A stretch of 64,000 nucleotides of DNA from DASSSQ01 sp963839285 (GCA_963839285.1 CAWIUN010000013.1:1-64000); one strand, 5' to 3'; counted from the first letter of the stretch, positions 1 through 8,290 are shown. Notes: a model not told the origin generated them from the sequence alone. Program-made: numbers and translations.

Positions 1-2
1 AC

Positions 3-280
3 GACGTCTGGCTCGACAGCCTCCACCTCGCCGCCCCGGTCGCCGCAGGAGCCGCAACGACCCCGTCCGACGGAACCGCGGCAATCGGCGCATCGACGAT
101 CGGCGGCTACACCTACACGACGGACGGCGTGGCCGCCTGCTCCAGCGCCTGTCGGCGTGCCGACGCTGACGGACGTCAGCCTGACGTCGGCGACGTCCAG
201 CTGCCCGGGCCAAGGACGTCTCCATTCACCGATCACCGCCACCGTCGTCGGGAACGGGTGCGTCGTCGAGCGGCCTTGCA
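3..280 (+). CDS. pilN: PilN-like type IV pilus assembly protein, 3' end (frameshifted)
   Basis: This is the 3' part of a gene cut by the window edge. In the frame starting at base 3 it reads DVWLDSLHLAAP and then IGGYTYTTDGVAA. After a one-base shift near 145 it continues as PTLTDVSLTSAT. That is the style of the periplasmic C-terminal half of PilN, an inner-membrane alignment-complex protein that binds PilM and PilO. At least one more shift is needed before the end, so the stop is not resolved; it should lie just before the pilO start near 276. The call rests mainly on the pilO-pilC context. Confidence 0.55.
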
Positions 281-937
281 GAAGCAGAAGCTCGTGGGAT
301 CGGCGCCGGCGGCTGGCTCTCGTCGTCCTCGGCGGGGGCTACTTCGTCCTGTCTCTCGCCGAAGCGGCTCAAGGCGGACGGAGCTGAAGACGAAGATCGC
401 GACCACGCAGACGCAGATCGCGGCCGCGGAAGCCGCGTCGGCGCGCCCGCCGCGAGCGCGGTCGACCGGGTGAAGATCGCCGACTCTACCGGCTCAGCAG
501 GGCCATGCCGGACGGCCCGACACGCCGGCGTCCTGCTCGATCTCGGTCGTGCGGCCGCTGCGGCGGGATCTCGCTGCAGACGATCAGGCCCGGGAGCCCC
601 GACGCCGGGCGCCCGAGCGGCGGGTACGAGATCGCTTCCGATCTCCGTCGATTCCAGGGGCGCTACGGGCAGCTGACCAGGCTGCTCGCCACCCTGCGCG
701 GCCTCGTCGACGTCCACGACGGCGCACTGGCCGCGGGCGGCAGGCTCTTCAGCGTCGACAGCGTCGAGCTTCACGGCCGGAGACGCCGGTCTGCCGCAGG
801 TGAAGGCGACCCTGCAGCTCGAGGCATACGTCTTCGCGCCGACCGTCCCGCCCGTCGCGGTGACGCCCACCGACACGACGACCACGCCGCCGAGCGGCAC
901 CAGCGCGGCGGCGCAGCACCGGAGGAACGGGGACTGA
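276..937 (+). CDS. pilO: PilO-like type IV pilus assembly protein (several frameshifts)
   Basis: Splicing three frames gives a PilO-shaped protein. It has a short basic start (KQKL), one hydrophobic segment (LVVLGGGYFVL, about 300-350), a coiled coil (ELKTKIATTQTQIAAAEA), then LYRLSRAMP, VLLDLGRAAAAAG and RFQGRYGQLTRLLATLRGL. The last part, LFSVDSVEL then TLQLEAYVF, crosses a shift near 775. PilO pairs with PilN in the periplasmic alignment complex linking the inner-membrane motor to the secretin. The stop TGA overlaps the next ATG. A TTG near 276 is a plausible start but is uncertain. The density of single-base breaks argues for sequence error, not gene decay. Confidence 0.6.
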
Positions 938-1740
938 TGGCTGCGAAGAGCGGACGCAAGGCGAGGGAGAGGAAGCAGAAGATCGGGCTCGCGGTGGGCG
1001 TCGTCCTGCTGCTGGCACTCGTCGCGATCCAGGGCCCGAAGACCCTCAAGGCCTTGCACGGCGGCGGAAACGCGGCGACCGCCGCGCCCGCGACGACGAC
1101 CGCCGACACCGGCACGACCACGACCGGCGTCCCGGGCACGACCACGACCGGCGTCCCGGGCACGACCACGACCGGCGCTCCGGCTTCGAGCACGTCCGCG
1201 GCGCCGCCCTCGAGCCCCGCGGTGCTGACGAACAGCGATTCCGCCCCGCCCGCCGGCCTCGACTCGCTGCCGACCCTGACCCTCTTCCATGCCAAGGACC
1301 CGTTCAAGCCGCAGGTCGACGCGTCGGCGACGCCGCCGGGCACCGGACCGACGCCCGCGCAGCCGGCGATCCCGCAGGGCGCAGCCCCGGTCCTCGGCAC
1401 CATCCAGACCACCGCGCCTGGGCTCAAGACCGCGACCATCCCGCAGGCGACCCTGCGCGTCGACGGCAAGAAGATGGACGTCCCCCTCGGCAAGAGCTTC
1501 CCGGCGGGCAAGGTCTCGTTCCGCGTCGCCGGCTTCGAGCCGGGCGCCGTCAAGCTCGCCGTCGTCGGTGGCTCGTTCGCCGACGGCACCACGACCCTGA
1601 CCCTGCAGAAGGGGCAGCCGATCACGCTCGTCAATACGGCCGACGGCTCCCGCTTCTCCCTGGCCCTGCTCAAGATCTCGAGCACGTCCGCCGCGGCCGC
1701 CGCCGCCACGCCCACCGCCACGACGACGACGTCTCCCTGA
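937..1740 (+). CDS. Membrane-anchored Thr/Pro-rich protein at the PilP position of the pilus operon
   Basis: This is an intact 267-residue ORF starting at ATG 937, which overlaps the pilO stop; GGAGG lies at 921-925. A basic N-terminus (KSGRKARERKQK) precedes one transmembrane helix (about residues 16-33). A low-complexity linker follows, holding three tandem copies of GTTTTGVP (bases 1111-1182). A folded C-terminal region (about residues 130-250) contains LFHAKDPFKP, resembling the 'DPF' segment seen in PilP-type proteins. The tail is again Ser/Ala/Thr-rich. It probably connects the PilNO complex to outer partners, but I do not recognise the family with certainty. It is followed at once by pilC (TGATG overlap). 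Confidence 0.65.
   Translation: MAAKSGRKARERKQKIGLAVGVVLLLALVAIQGPKTLKALHGGGNAATAAPATTTADTGTTTTGVPGTTTTGVPGTTTTGAPASSTSAAPPSSPAVLTNSDSAPPAGLDSLPTLTLFHAKDPFKPQVDASATPPGTGPTPAQPAIPQGAAPVLGTIQTTAPGLKTATIPQATLRVDGKKMDVPLGKSFPAGKVSFRVAGFEPGAVKLAVVGGSFADGTTTLTLQKGQPITLVNTADGSRFSLALLKISSTSAAAAAATPTATTTTSP
1111..1182 (+). repeat. Three 24-bp tandem repeats (8-codon unit) inside the pilus-operon gene
   Basis: There are three successive copies of a 24-bp unit encoding GTTTTGVP, at 1111-1134, 1135-1158 and 1159-1182. The first two are identical, and the third changes the end of the unit (GAP in place of GVP). The unit length is a multiple of three, so copy number can change without breaking the frame. 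Confidence 0.9.
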
Positions 1741-2958
1741 TGGCCGCCTTCGCCTACAGCGCGATCAACGCGCAGGGCATGGAACTGAGCGGCGTCGTCT
1801 CGGCTCCCGACCTGACCAACGCCCGCGAGCAGCTCCGGGCCAAGGGCCTGCTGCCGCAGCGGCTCGACCAGGTCGACGGGGAGACGGACGACCGGCAGCA
1901 GCGCGAGCGGCTTCTTCAAGGCGGTCAAGCCGCGCTCGCTGCAGATCTTCTCGCGCCAGTTCGCGACCATGATCGAGGCGGGGCTCAGCGTCGTGGCTGC
2001 GCTGACGATCCTCGAGGAGCAGACGGTCGACAAGGTGCTCGCCGACGTGGTGACCGAGGTGCGCGGAGACGTCGAGGCCGGCCTGCTGCTCTCGGAGGCG
2101 ATGGCCAAGCACCCGAAGGTGTTCAGCCGGCTCTACGTCGCGATGGTCGAAGCCGGCGAGGCCGCCGGCGTGCTCGACCAGGTGCTCGACCGGGTCGCCT
2201 TCCAGATCGAGAAGGACACGAAGATCAAGCGCCGCGTCAAGAGCGCGATGATCTACCCGATGATCGTCGTCGTCTTCGCCTCGATCGTGCTGACGGCGAT
2301 GCTGATGTTCATCGTCCCGATCTTCGTCGGCATCTTCGACAGCCTCGGCGGACAGCTGCCGACGCTGACGGCGGACGTCGTGGCGGCTCGAACCTGCTCC
2401 GCAACGACTGGTACATCATCTTCCCGCTGATCGGCGCCACGATCTGGGGCGTGCTGCGCGCGAAGAAGACGGAGGCCGGCCGGAGGGTCTGGGACCGGAT
2501 CAGGCTGCGCATCCCGATGAAGATCGGCGACACCGTCCGCAAGATCGCGATGGCGCGCTTCTCGCGCACGCTGTCCACGCTCGTCGCGGCCGGCGTCGAC
2601 ATCATCAAGGCGCTCGAGATCACCGGCGCAGACCTCGGGGAACTGGGTGATCGAGAACGCGCTCGCCAACGCCCGCGTGCGGGTGCAGGAGGGCGCGCCG
2701 ATCGCGCAGCCTCTCGCCGCCGACCCCGTCTTCCCGCCGATGGTCAGCCAGATGGTGCGGATCGGCGAGGAATCGGGAGAGCTCGAGAAGATGCTCGGCA
2801 AGATCGCGGACTTCTACGAGGACGAGGTCGACGCGGCCGTCGCCGCGCTGACCTCGATCATCGAGCCGATCATGATGATCGGCGTCGGCGCGATGGTCGG
2901 CGTGATCCTGATCTCGATGTACATGCCGATGTTCAAGATGCTGACGCTGATCAAGTAG
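1740..2958 (+). CDS. pilC: PilC/GspF-family type IV pilus platform protein (three frameshifts)
   Basis: The inner-membrane platform of the pilus motor. ATG 1740 overlaps the previous stop. The N-terminus MAAFAYSAINAQG is typical of the T2SSF family. The protein runs through SLQIFSRQFATMIEAG (first T2SSF domain), a hydrophobic pair near 2250-2340, IPLIGATIWGVL-like helix sequence near 2420, the second T2SSF domain (ARFSRTLSTLVAAGV; IGEESGELEKMLGKIADFY) and a last helix ending MFKMLTLIK. The frame breaks near 1915, 2390 and 2635. Joined, the product is about 405 residues, normal for PilC. All family landmarks are present, so the gene is probably intact in the organism. Confidence 0.8.
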
Positions 2959-3047
2959 CGCGGCAGAGCGCAGCGCAGCGCGCCGCAGGCCGCACGGCGC
3001 CCGCCCTCAGCTGCGCGAGCGCTCCCGGGTGCACCCTGACGTCGCGA

Positions 3048-3074
3048 GGCGGCAGCCTGGACATGGCTGCCGCC
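3048..3074. terminator. Hairpin between convergent pilC and the ABM-like gene
   Basis: Perfect 10-bp arms, GGCGGCAGCC and GGCTGCCGCC, flank a 7-nt loop. The hairpin lies 90 nt after the pilC stop and 30 nt from the end of the opposing gene. It has no strong T run, as is common in high-G+C terminators, and could serve both directions. Confidence 0.55.
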
Positions 3075-3105
3075 CCCGCATTCCGTTTCGCGCAGGATCG
3101 TCGCG

Positions 3106-3387
3106 CTAAGCGGCGATCAGCTCGTGCACGGGGAACTCCTTGATGTCCGGCGGGCCCTGCGGATCGATTCCCGCCGCAGCCATCCCCTCCACGATCCGTG
3201 GAGCGAAAGCGTCGAAGTCGGCGCGAGACTCCCAGAAGTCGATGATCCCCCAACCGCCGTCGATCGGCCCTGAGGCGTGAAAGAGCAGCCCCTTCGGCGC
3301 CGTCCGGTCGGGGTTGGCCTGGTCATGCACGTGGTCGAACTGCTCCTGGGTGATCCCCGCGAGCTTGATGCGAATGCCGACAGCCAT
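3106..3387 (-). CDS. Small ABM/EthD-like protein (93 aa)
   Basis: This is an intact 93-residue ORF. The pattern (MAVGIRIKLAGITQEQFDHV... then WGIIDFWESRADFDAFAPRI) fits a dimeric alpha/beta-barrel fold of the antibiotic-biosynthesis-monooxygenase type: a first beta strand, a helix, then a strand with an aromatic WES/FW segment. Many relatives have no known substrate. It is divergent from the ArsR gene starting at 3476 and shares its 88-nt upstream region, so co-regulation is possible. Function is not established. Confidence 0.65.
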   Translation of the reverse strand: MAVGIRIKLAGITQEQFDHVHDQANPDRTAPKGLLFHASGPIDGGWGIIDFWESRADFDAFAPRIVEGMAAAGIDPQGPPDIKEFPVHELIAA

Positions 3388-3463
3388 TGCGAACCCACTT
3401 TCGATCGAGAGCGAAACCCCTCACGGTGAGTCTCGCACCTCGCAATCCGTCGTGCGCCGTGCA

Positions 3464-3487
3464 ATACTGAACCTGATGGTTCAGTAT
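3464..3487. promoter_or_regulatory. Palindromic operator over the arsR start codon
   Basis: Perfect 10-bp arms ATACTGAACC and GGTTCAGTAT are separated by TGAT. The ATG of the ArsR gene (3476-3478) lies inside the palindrome. ArsR regulators paired with AHSA1 proteins commonly bind palindromes of this form (AACC...GGTT), so this is most likely the autoregulatory operator. Confidence 0.75.
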
Positions 3488-3787
3488 CAGACGACGGTCG
3501 ACCGCGCGTTCGCGGCGCTGGCGGATCCGACCCGGCGGGCGGTGCTCGAGCGACTGGGCGCCGGCGGCGCGTCGATCAGCGAGCTCGCGGAGCCGTTCGG
3601 GATGTCGCTGACCGGGATGAAGAAGCACGTCCGGCTGCTCGAGGAGGCGCAGCTGGTCGCGACGGAGAAGGTCGGCCGTTCCCGCAGGTGCATGCTGGTG
3701 CCCTACGCCTTCGAGGGCATCAGCACCTGGCTGCAGCGGCTCGACCGCTTCGCGCAGGTCGTCGAACGCACGAAAGGAGCACGATGA
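3476..3787 (+). CDS. ArsR-family transcriptional regulator
   Basis: A 103-residue winged-helix repressor. The N-terminus MVQYQTTVDRAFAALADPTRR matches the ArsR subgroup found next to AHSA1/SRPBCC genes. The recognition region is ISELAEPFGMSLTGMKKHV (about residues 37-55), followed by LLEEAQLVATEKVGRSR. No metal-binding cysteines are visible. The ATG lies inside a palindromic operator, implying autoregulation. It leads a run with DUF1801, AHSA1 and PPOX genes downstream on the same strand. A short ORF (18 codons) overlaps its stop at 3784 and may be a remnant. Confidence 0.85.
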   Translation: MVQYQTTVDRAFAALADPTRRAVLERLGAGGASISELAEPFGMSLTGMKKHVRLLEEAQLVATEKVGRSRRCMLVPYAFEGISTWLQRLDRFAQVVERTKGAR

Positions 3788-3832
3788 GCAACGGCACCGC
3801 CCGGAGACCTCGCCGACGCACGGAGGTGCGCG

Positions 3833-4372
3833 ATGGCTGAGAGCCGGCCCGGGAAGAAGGCCCGCAAGGGCAAGGCATCCGCGGGGTTCACGGACGACGA
3901 ACGGGCCGCGATGAAGGAGCGCGCCCGCGAGCTGAAGGCCGCGCGGGCGCCGGCAAGGCGGACGGCGAAGCGCGACGTGCTCGCGAAGATCGCCGAGATG
4001 CCGGAGGCGGATCGCGCCATGGCCGAGCGGCTCCACGCGCTCGTCAAGGCCAGCGCGCCGGCCCTCGCGCCGAGAACCTGGTACGGGATGCCCGCGTACG
4101 CCAAGGACGGCAAGGTCGTCTGCTTCTTCCAGAGCGCGCAGAAGTTCAAGGCGAGGTACGCCACGCTCGGCTTCGCCGACAAGGCGAACCTCGACGAGGG
4201 GGCCATGTGGCCGACCGCCTTCGCGCTGAAGGAGTTGACCGCCGCCGAGGAGGCGCGGATCGGCGAGCTGCTGAAGAAGAGCCGTGAGCTGAGCACGGAG
4301 CGCGGGATCGGCACCGGCTGCAGCGGCCGGCCGTCCGCGGGAATCGTCGAAGCCGGGAAGGGAGCGGGATGA
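3833..4372 (+). CDS. DUF1801-family protein
   Basis: A 179-residue ORF with a GGAGG-type site just upstream. The Lys/Arg/Ala-rich N-terminus (about residues 1-45) precedes a DUF1801 domain recognisable by TWYGMPAYAKDGKVVCFF, then LGFADKANLDEGAMWPTAFAL and AAEEARIGELLKKS. The biochemical role of this YdhG/YjbR-like fold is unsettled. The last 30 residues look unlike the family, which usually ends just after LLKK. A late frameshift could therefore have extended the ORF, or the tail is real. It overlaps the AHSA1 gene by 4 nt. Confidence 0.75.
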   Translation: MAESRPGKKARKGKASAGFTDDERAAMKERARELKAARAPARRTAKRDVLAKIAEMPEADRAMAERLHALVKASAPALAPRTWYGMPAYAKDGKVVCFFQSAQKFKARYATLGFADKANLDEGAMWPTAFALKELTAAEEARIGELLKKSRELSTERGIGTGCSGRPSAGIVEAGKGAG

Positions 4373-4797
4373 ACGAGGTCACGGTCAGCACTCCGAACGA
4401 GCTCGAGATCCGGGTCGAACGGGTCTTCGACGCTCCGCGCGCCCACGTCTGGTCGGTCTGGACGGATCCGGAGCTGATCCCCGAGTGGTGGGGCGACGGC
4501 ACCGTCGTCGAGGAGATGGACGTCCGTCCGGGCGGCAGCTACCGGTTCCGGACCGCGTTCGGGCTCGTCGAGGGCGAGTTCCGCGAGGTGGAGCCGCCCG
4601 CGCGGCTCGTGCAGACGTTCCAGAACCACTTGCAGACGCTCGAGTTCGAGGATCTCGGCGAGCAGACGAGGCTGACGCAGACGATGCGCTTCGAGACGGC
4701 CGAGCAGCGGGACACGACGATGCGCTACGGCGTCGAGGAGGGCGCGAAGGCGGGCTTCGAGCGCGTCGACGCGCTGCTGGCCAAGCGGGCGGCGTGA
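4369..4797 (+). CDS. AHSA1-type SRPBCC-domain protein
   Basis: A 142-residue START-like (SRPBCC) protein. Recognition comes from RVERVFDAPRAHVWSVWTDPE near the start, the PEWWGDG turn, RPGGSYRF, and TRLTQTMRF toward the end. The fold forms a hydrophobic cavity for small ligands. In this context (ArsR upstream, overlapping genes on both sides) it usually belongs to a small stress or toxin-response unit. The start ATG overlaps the DUF1801 stop, and the TGA stop overlaps the GTG of the next gene. Confidence 0.85.
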   Translation: MNEVTVSTPNELEIRVERVFDAPRAHVWSVWTDPELIPEWWGDGTVVEEMDVRPGGSYRFRTAFGLVEGEFREVEPPARLVQTFQNHLQTLEFEDLGEQTRLTQTMRFETAEQRDTTMRYGVEEGAKAGFERVDALLAKRAA

Positions 4798-5243
4798 CCC
4801 CGGCGCCGCGGTCGCGGGCACAGCGCAAGGCGGACACGCTGGCGCTGCTGCGGACGGAGGTCGACTGCTGGGTGGCGAGCGCGGACGAGCGGGGGAACGC
4901 CCATCTCGTCCCGCTCTCCCATGTCTGGGACGGCGCGGCGCTGGTCGTCGCGACGTCGCGCTCGTCTCCGACCGCGCGAAACCTCCTGCGCGCCGGCGTC
5001 GCTCGCGTCGGCGTCGGCCCGACGCGCGACGTCGTGCTCGTCGACGGCCGTGTGAGCGAGGGCGTCGACGAGGCGACCGCCGACGCGCACACGCAGCACA
5101 CCGGCTTCGACGCGCGCAGGGAGGCCGGCGACTACGTCTACCTGCGCGTGACGCCGACCGAGATCCGCGCCTGGCGCGAGGCGAACGAGCTCCCCGGGCG
5201 GCTGCTGATGCGCGACGGGGTCTGGCTGCCGCCCGAGGAGTGA
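4794..5243 (+). CDS. PPOX-class (pyridoxamine oxidase-like) flavin/F420-binding protein
   Basis: A 149-residue split-barrel protein. The start GTG at 4794 overlaps the previous stop. TLALLRTEVDCWVASADERGNAHLVPLSHVWDG is the usual opening of the TIGR03618-like PPOX group. SPTARNLLRAGVARVGVGPTRDVVLVDG follows, with a C-terminal VYLRVTPTEIRAWREANEL segment. In Actinobacteria such proteins often bind F420 or FMN and reduce small substrates. It closes the ArsR-led gene run. Confidence 0.8.
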   Translation: MTPAPRSRAQRKADTLALLRTEVDCWVASADERGNAHLVPLSHVWDGAALVVATSRSSPTARNLLRAGVARVGVGPTRDVVLVDGRVSEGVDEATADAHTQHTGFDARREAGDYVYLRVTPTEIRAWREANELPGRLLMRDGVWLPPEE

Positions 5244-5270
5244 GCCGCCGGGCCGGCTCGGAGCCGCCGC

Positions 5271-5668
5271 TCACCGGGTCGTCCCCTCGGCCGCGGCCGC
5301 CGCGCCGGAGCCCCTGCCGCCCGGCTTCAGGAGCCGCTCGCCGGAGGCGTAGACGAGTGCGTGGTAGACGACCGAGAGCGCGGCGAGGCCGATTCCCAGC
5401 CCGTGCCGGCCGGCCGCATACAGGGCCGCAGCCGCGAGCCCGGAGACGACGAGCTCCTGGAGCAGCCGCAGCGGCTCGGCGAGGCGGCCCGCCGCACGGA
5501 AGTCGACCGCGCCCCAGAAGCCGAAGGCGAGCACGGGGCGCCGATCCCGAGCAGGAGCTCGCCGCCCGTGCCGTGGCCGGCGTGGACGCCCCAGTAGGCG
5601 AGACCCGCGACGATGCCGCTCTCGAGCAGCACGCGGAGACCGAGGTTCAGCCGCTCCTTCTGCGTCAT
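5271..5668 (-). CDS. YrdB-family (DUF2568) membrane protein, one frameshift
   Basis: The ATG at 5666-5668 opens MTQKERLNLGLRVLLESGIV..., followed by LAYWGVHAGHGTGGELLLGIGAP. After a one-base shift near 5535 the protein continues as LAFGFWGAVDFRAAGR, LQELVVSGLAAAALYAAGR and LGIGLAALSVVYHALVYASG. This is the four-helix pattern of small YrdB proteins of unknown function. Total length is about 132 residues, normal for the family. It runs opposite to the LLM gene, with 223 bp between the two starts. Confidence 0.75.
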
Positions 5669-5891
5669 CGAGCCCTCCCGTGGTCGCAGGGGCGCCGGCG
5701 AACCGTCCATCCGAAGGCGAGAGTCACCAGCGCAACATCGTAGTGCGATCTACATTGGCTCGACGGTACCAGCCCGGCCGTGCTCGCGTCGAGGCCGCGA
5801 TCGCGTCGCGGCTGCGGTCGTCCGTCGGCGGGCCCGCCGGAGCCTCGCCCGGCCGGCCTGCTGCGACTCCGGCCGCGCCCGAGCTGCCACG

Positions 5892-6770
5892 ATGGCGCGC
5901 ATGGACCTCGGGCGCATCGGCGTCTGGCTCGGCGCGATCGGGCTGCTCGCGGCCGCCGAGGAGAACGAGGCGGCGCGCGAGCTCGAGTCCCTCGGCTACC
6001 GCACGCTCTGGTTCGGCGAGAGCCCGAGCGGCAAGGAGGCGCTCGCCCATGCGGCGATGCTCCTCGCCGCGACCGAGCACGTCGTCGTCGCCACGGGGAT
6101 CGCCAGCATCTGGCTGCGCGAGCCGGCCGCCGCGGCCAACGGCGCCGCGACGCTCGGGGAGGCGCACCCGGGCCGCTTCCTGCTCGGGCTCGGCGTCAGC
6201 CACGCGCCGCTCGTCTCGAGCGTCGGCCGCGACTACGCGAAGCCGCTGACCAGCATGCGCGCCTACCTCGACGGCATGGACGCGGCGGTCTACCGCCCGC
6301 CGGCGCCGCCCGAGCGGGTCCCGCGCGTGCTCGGCGCGCTCGCCCCGAAGATGCTCCGGCTCGCGGCGGAGCGCGCCGACGGCGCCCATCCGTACCTCGT
6401 CACCCCGCGCCACACGGCGCGTGCGCGGGCGGCCCTCGGAGACGGCCCGCTGCTCGCGCCCGAGCAGGGATTCGTGCTCGAGCAGGACGCCGGCAGGGCG
6501 CGCGCCGCCGCCCGCGCGCACCTCGGCCCCTACCTGCAGCTGCCGAACTACCGCGCCAGCTGGCTGCGCGAGGGCTTCGACGAGGCCGACTTCGACCAGG
6601 GCGGCAGCGACCGGCTCGTGGACGCGCTCGTCGTCTGGGGCGACGAGGCCGCCGTCCGTGCGCGCGTCGACGAGCACCTGGAGGCGGGAGCCGACCAGGT
6701 CGCGCTGCAGGCGCTCGGCTCGGACTGGCTCGCGCAGCTGCGGCGGCTGGCGCCGGCGCTCGGGCTCTAG
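5892..6770 (+). CDS. LLM-class F420-dependent oxidoreductase
   Basis: A 292-residue TIM-barrel protein of the luciferase-like family, intact. Landmarks are RIGVWLGAIGLL at the start, LESLGYRTLWFGESPSGKEALAHAAMLLAAT (first barrel repeat), VATGIASIWLREPAAAAN, and HPGRFLLGLGVSHAPL, the standard TIGR03620-like signature. The C-terminus has VDALVVWGDEAAVRARVDEHLEAGADQVALQ. These enzymes typically use reduced F420 for hydride transfer, and the substrate is unknown. The ATG at 5901 is an alternative start. The stop overlaps by two bases the stop of the convergent SRPBCC gene. A degraded copy of its last 60 bp lies at 7224-7279. Confidence 0.85.
   Translation: MARMDLGRIGVWLGAIGLLAAAEENEAARELESLGYRTLWFGESPSGKEALAHAAMLLAATEHVVVATGIASIWLREPAAAANGAATLGEAHPGRFLLGLGVSHAPLVSSVGRDYAKPLTSMRAYLDGMDAAVYRPPAPPERVPRVLGALAPKMLRLAAERADGAHPYLVTPRHTARARAALGDGPLLAPEQGFVLEQDAGRARAAARAHLGPYLQLPNYRASWLREGFDEADFDQGGSDRLVDALVVWGDEAAVRARVDEHLEAGADQVALQALGSDWLAQLRRLAPALGL
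6701..6765 (+). repeat. Direct repeat, copy 1 (3' end of the LLM gene)
   Basis: This segment shares CGCGCTGCAG, then CTCGGCTCGGACTGGCTCGC plus GCAG, then GCGGCGGCTG and CGCCGG with 7224-7279. Copy 1 is in frame inside the LLM gene and is presumably the parent. The pair flanks the SRPBCC gene in direct orientation. Confidence 0.8.
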
Positions 6771-7225
6771 TCGAGCAGCTCGCGCAGACGCGCGGCGCGG
6801 TAGTCGAAGATCTCGTCGAGACAGCGGCCGCACGAGCGCGCGGTCGATGAGCGGCGCGAGCGGCCCGCCGGGAACCCGGTAGCGGACGCGGTCGCGGATC
6901 TCGGTCCCGTCGGTCGTCTCGGCCAGCTCGTGGGTGTGCTCCCAGAGCCGGTACGGGCCGCGCCGCTGGACGTCCGTGAACGCGTGCGGCGGCCGCCAGT
7001 CGACGATCTCGGTCAGCCAGCGGACGCGGACTCGCCTGATCCGCAGCCGGTAGCGGATCTGCGAGCCGCGCGCGAGCGTCGCCGGCGCCTCGAGGATGCG
7101 GAAGCGGAGCCACGGCGGCGTGATCGCGGCGAGGTTGGCAGGGTCGGCGAAGAAGGCGAAGGCCTCCTCGAGCGGGCGGGGCACGCGCGGGCGCGCTCGA
7201 GCACCGAGAAGCGGGCCTCCAGGCG
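6767..7225 (-). CDS. SRPBCC (polyketide-cyclase-like) protein, two frameshifts
   Basis: The composite minus-strand reading is LEARFSVLERA, then a shift near 7190 to RVPRPLEEAFAFFADPANLAAITPPWLRFRI, RYRLRIRRVRVRWLTEIVDW, FTDVQRRGPYRLWEHTHEL, DRVRYRVPGG and LIDRALVRP. A second shift near 6835 gives CLDEIFDYRAARLRELLD and a stop at 6767-6769. This is the typical SRPBCC/'CDP-paratose epimerase-like' cyclase domain (about 150 residues) for binding hydrophobic ligands. The start is not resolved because the 5' end runs into the duplicated fragment at 7224-7279. Confidence 0.7.
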
Positions 7226-7279
7226 CGCTGCAGGGCTCGGCTCGGACTGGCTCGCGCAGCGCGGCGGCTGCGCCGGGCA
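7224..7279 (+). repeat. Direct repeat, copy 2 (degraded copy of the LLM gene end)
   Basis: Aligned to 6701-6765, it has an exact 24-bp core and matching flanks with several small deletions. It is not in a reading frame that continues the LLM protein. It sits between the 5' end of the minus-strand SRPBCC gene and the next plus-strand gene. Confidence 0.75.
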
Positions 7280-7332
7280 GGCTAGCGGCGGCAGATCGCA
7301 GACCGGAATGTTCCGGGGCGGACGGGCGGTGC

Positions 7333-7789
7333 ATGATCCGGTGCGTGGCGGTCGACGTCCTGACCGAGATCGAGCTCGAGCGACCGCGGCCGGAGGTCGC
7401 CGCCTACGCCGCCGACCCCGACAACGCGACCGCGTGGTACGAGAACATCGAGCGGGTCGAGTGGGAGACGGCCCCGCCGCTCTCGGTCGGCTCGCGGGTC
7501 GCCTTCGTCGCCCGCTTCCTCGGCCGGCGGCTCTCCTACACCTACGAGAGTCCGCGAGCTCGTGCCCGGCGAGCGGCTCGTGATGCGCACCGCCGAGGGC
7601 CCGTTCCCGATGGAGACCACCTACGAGTGGCAGGACGCCGGGCCCGGGCGCACGCGGATGGCCCTGCGCAACCGCGGCGAGCCGTCCGGCTTCTCGCGCC
7701 TCGCGGCGCCCGCGCTCGCGGCGGCGATGCGGCGCGCGAACCGGAAGGACCTCGCCCGGCTGAAGCAGCTCCTCGAGTCGAAGGGCTGA
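7333..7789 (+). CDS. SRPBCC-family protein, one frameshift
   Basis: From ATG 7333 (or GTG 7345) it reads VDVLTEIELERPRPEVAAYAADPDNATAWYENI, then ERVEWETAPPLSVGSRVAFVARFLGRRLSYTYE. After an extra base near 7551 it continues VRELVPGERLVMRTAEGPFPMETTYEW, PGRTRMALRNRGEP and ends LKQLLESKG. This is a complete SRPBCC domain of about 150 residues. It is the third such protein in this 3.5-kb stretch and has no obvious enzymatic partner. Confidence 0.75.
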
Positions 7790-7813
7790 CGCCGGCCCCA
7801 CCCCGGGCCGCGG

Positions 7814-8284
7814 TCAGCGGGTCAGTGCGCGGGCGAGCACGACCGACACCTCGGTCCACTCGTCGAGCGAGGGGACCTCGCAGAGCGCGACGAAGCCGAG
7901 CGTCTCGTAGAGCGTCCGCTGCGAGGGCGCGGCGTCGTCGGCGCGGGACGGTCCCGGCACGACGACGCAGGCCAGCTCGGCGCCGGCGGCGGCGAAGGCC
8001 TCCAGCGCGGCCTCGACCAGGGCGCGCTCGGTCGCGGCTCGCTCCTCCGGCCGGGCCGCCAGCCACGTGATCAGGGCGCTGCGCGGATCCGGGCGATCCC
8101 AGGTCAGGAAGCCCGAGAGCGCCCCGCCGACGTCCGCGACGATGCCCTCCTGGTCGCGGACCGCCTCGAGGATCTCGTGCATGCCCGTCTGCTCGCCGAA
8201 GCGGTAGGGGAGCTCCAGGACGAGCTCCTCGCACGCGTCCTCGTCGGCGGGGAGCAGCGGGCGGGTCTCGATCGTCGCGGGCAT
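7814..8284 (-). CDS. GNAT-family N-acetyltransferase
   Basis: A 156-residue ORF. ATIETRPLLPADEDACEELVLEL is the usual first strand and helix of a GNAT domain, GIVADVGGALSGFLTWDR the central strands, and TLYETLGFVALCEVPSLDEW the C-terminal motif. The acetyl-CoA pyrophosphate loop is weak (about residues 78-90, AARPEERAATERALVEAAL). The acceptor is unknown. It is divergent from the HAD gene with only 44 bp between starts, and both have a TAnnnT box 6 nt from the start codon. Confidence 0.75.
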   Translation of the reverse strand: MPATIETRPLLPADEDACEELVLELPYRFGEQTGMHEILEAVRDQEGIVADVGGALSGFLTWDRPDPRSALITWLAARPEERAATERALVEAALEAFAAAGAELACVVVPGPSRADDAAPSQRTLYETLGFVALCEVPSLDEWTEVSVVLARALTR

Positions 8285-8290
8285 AGGCCG

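Noticed and set aside
1111..1182. CRISPR-like array
   Set aside because: Three 24-bp units are contiguous without spacers and encode an in-frame Thr-rich linker. No cas genes are in the window.
3784..3840. 18-codon peptide after arsR
   Set aside because: It has no recognisable features and may be part of a frameshifted 5' extension of the DUF1801 gene.
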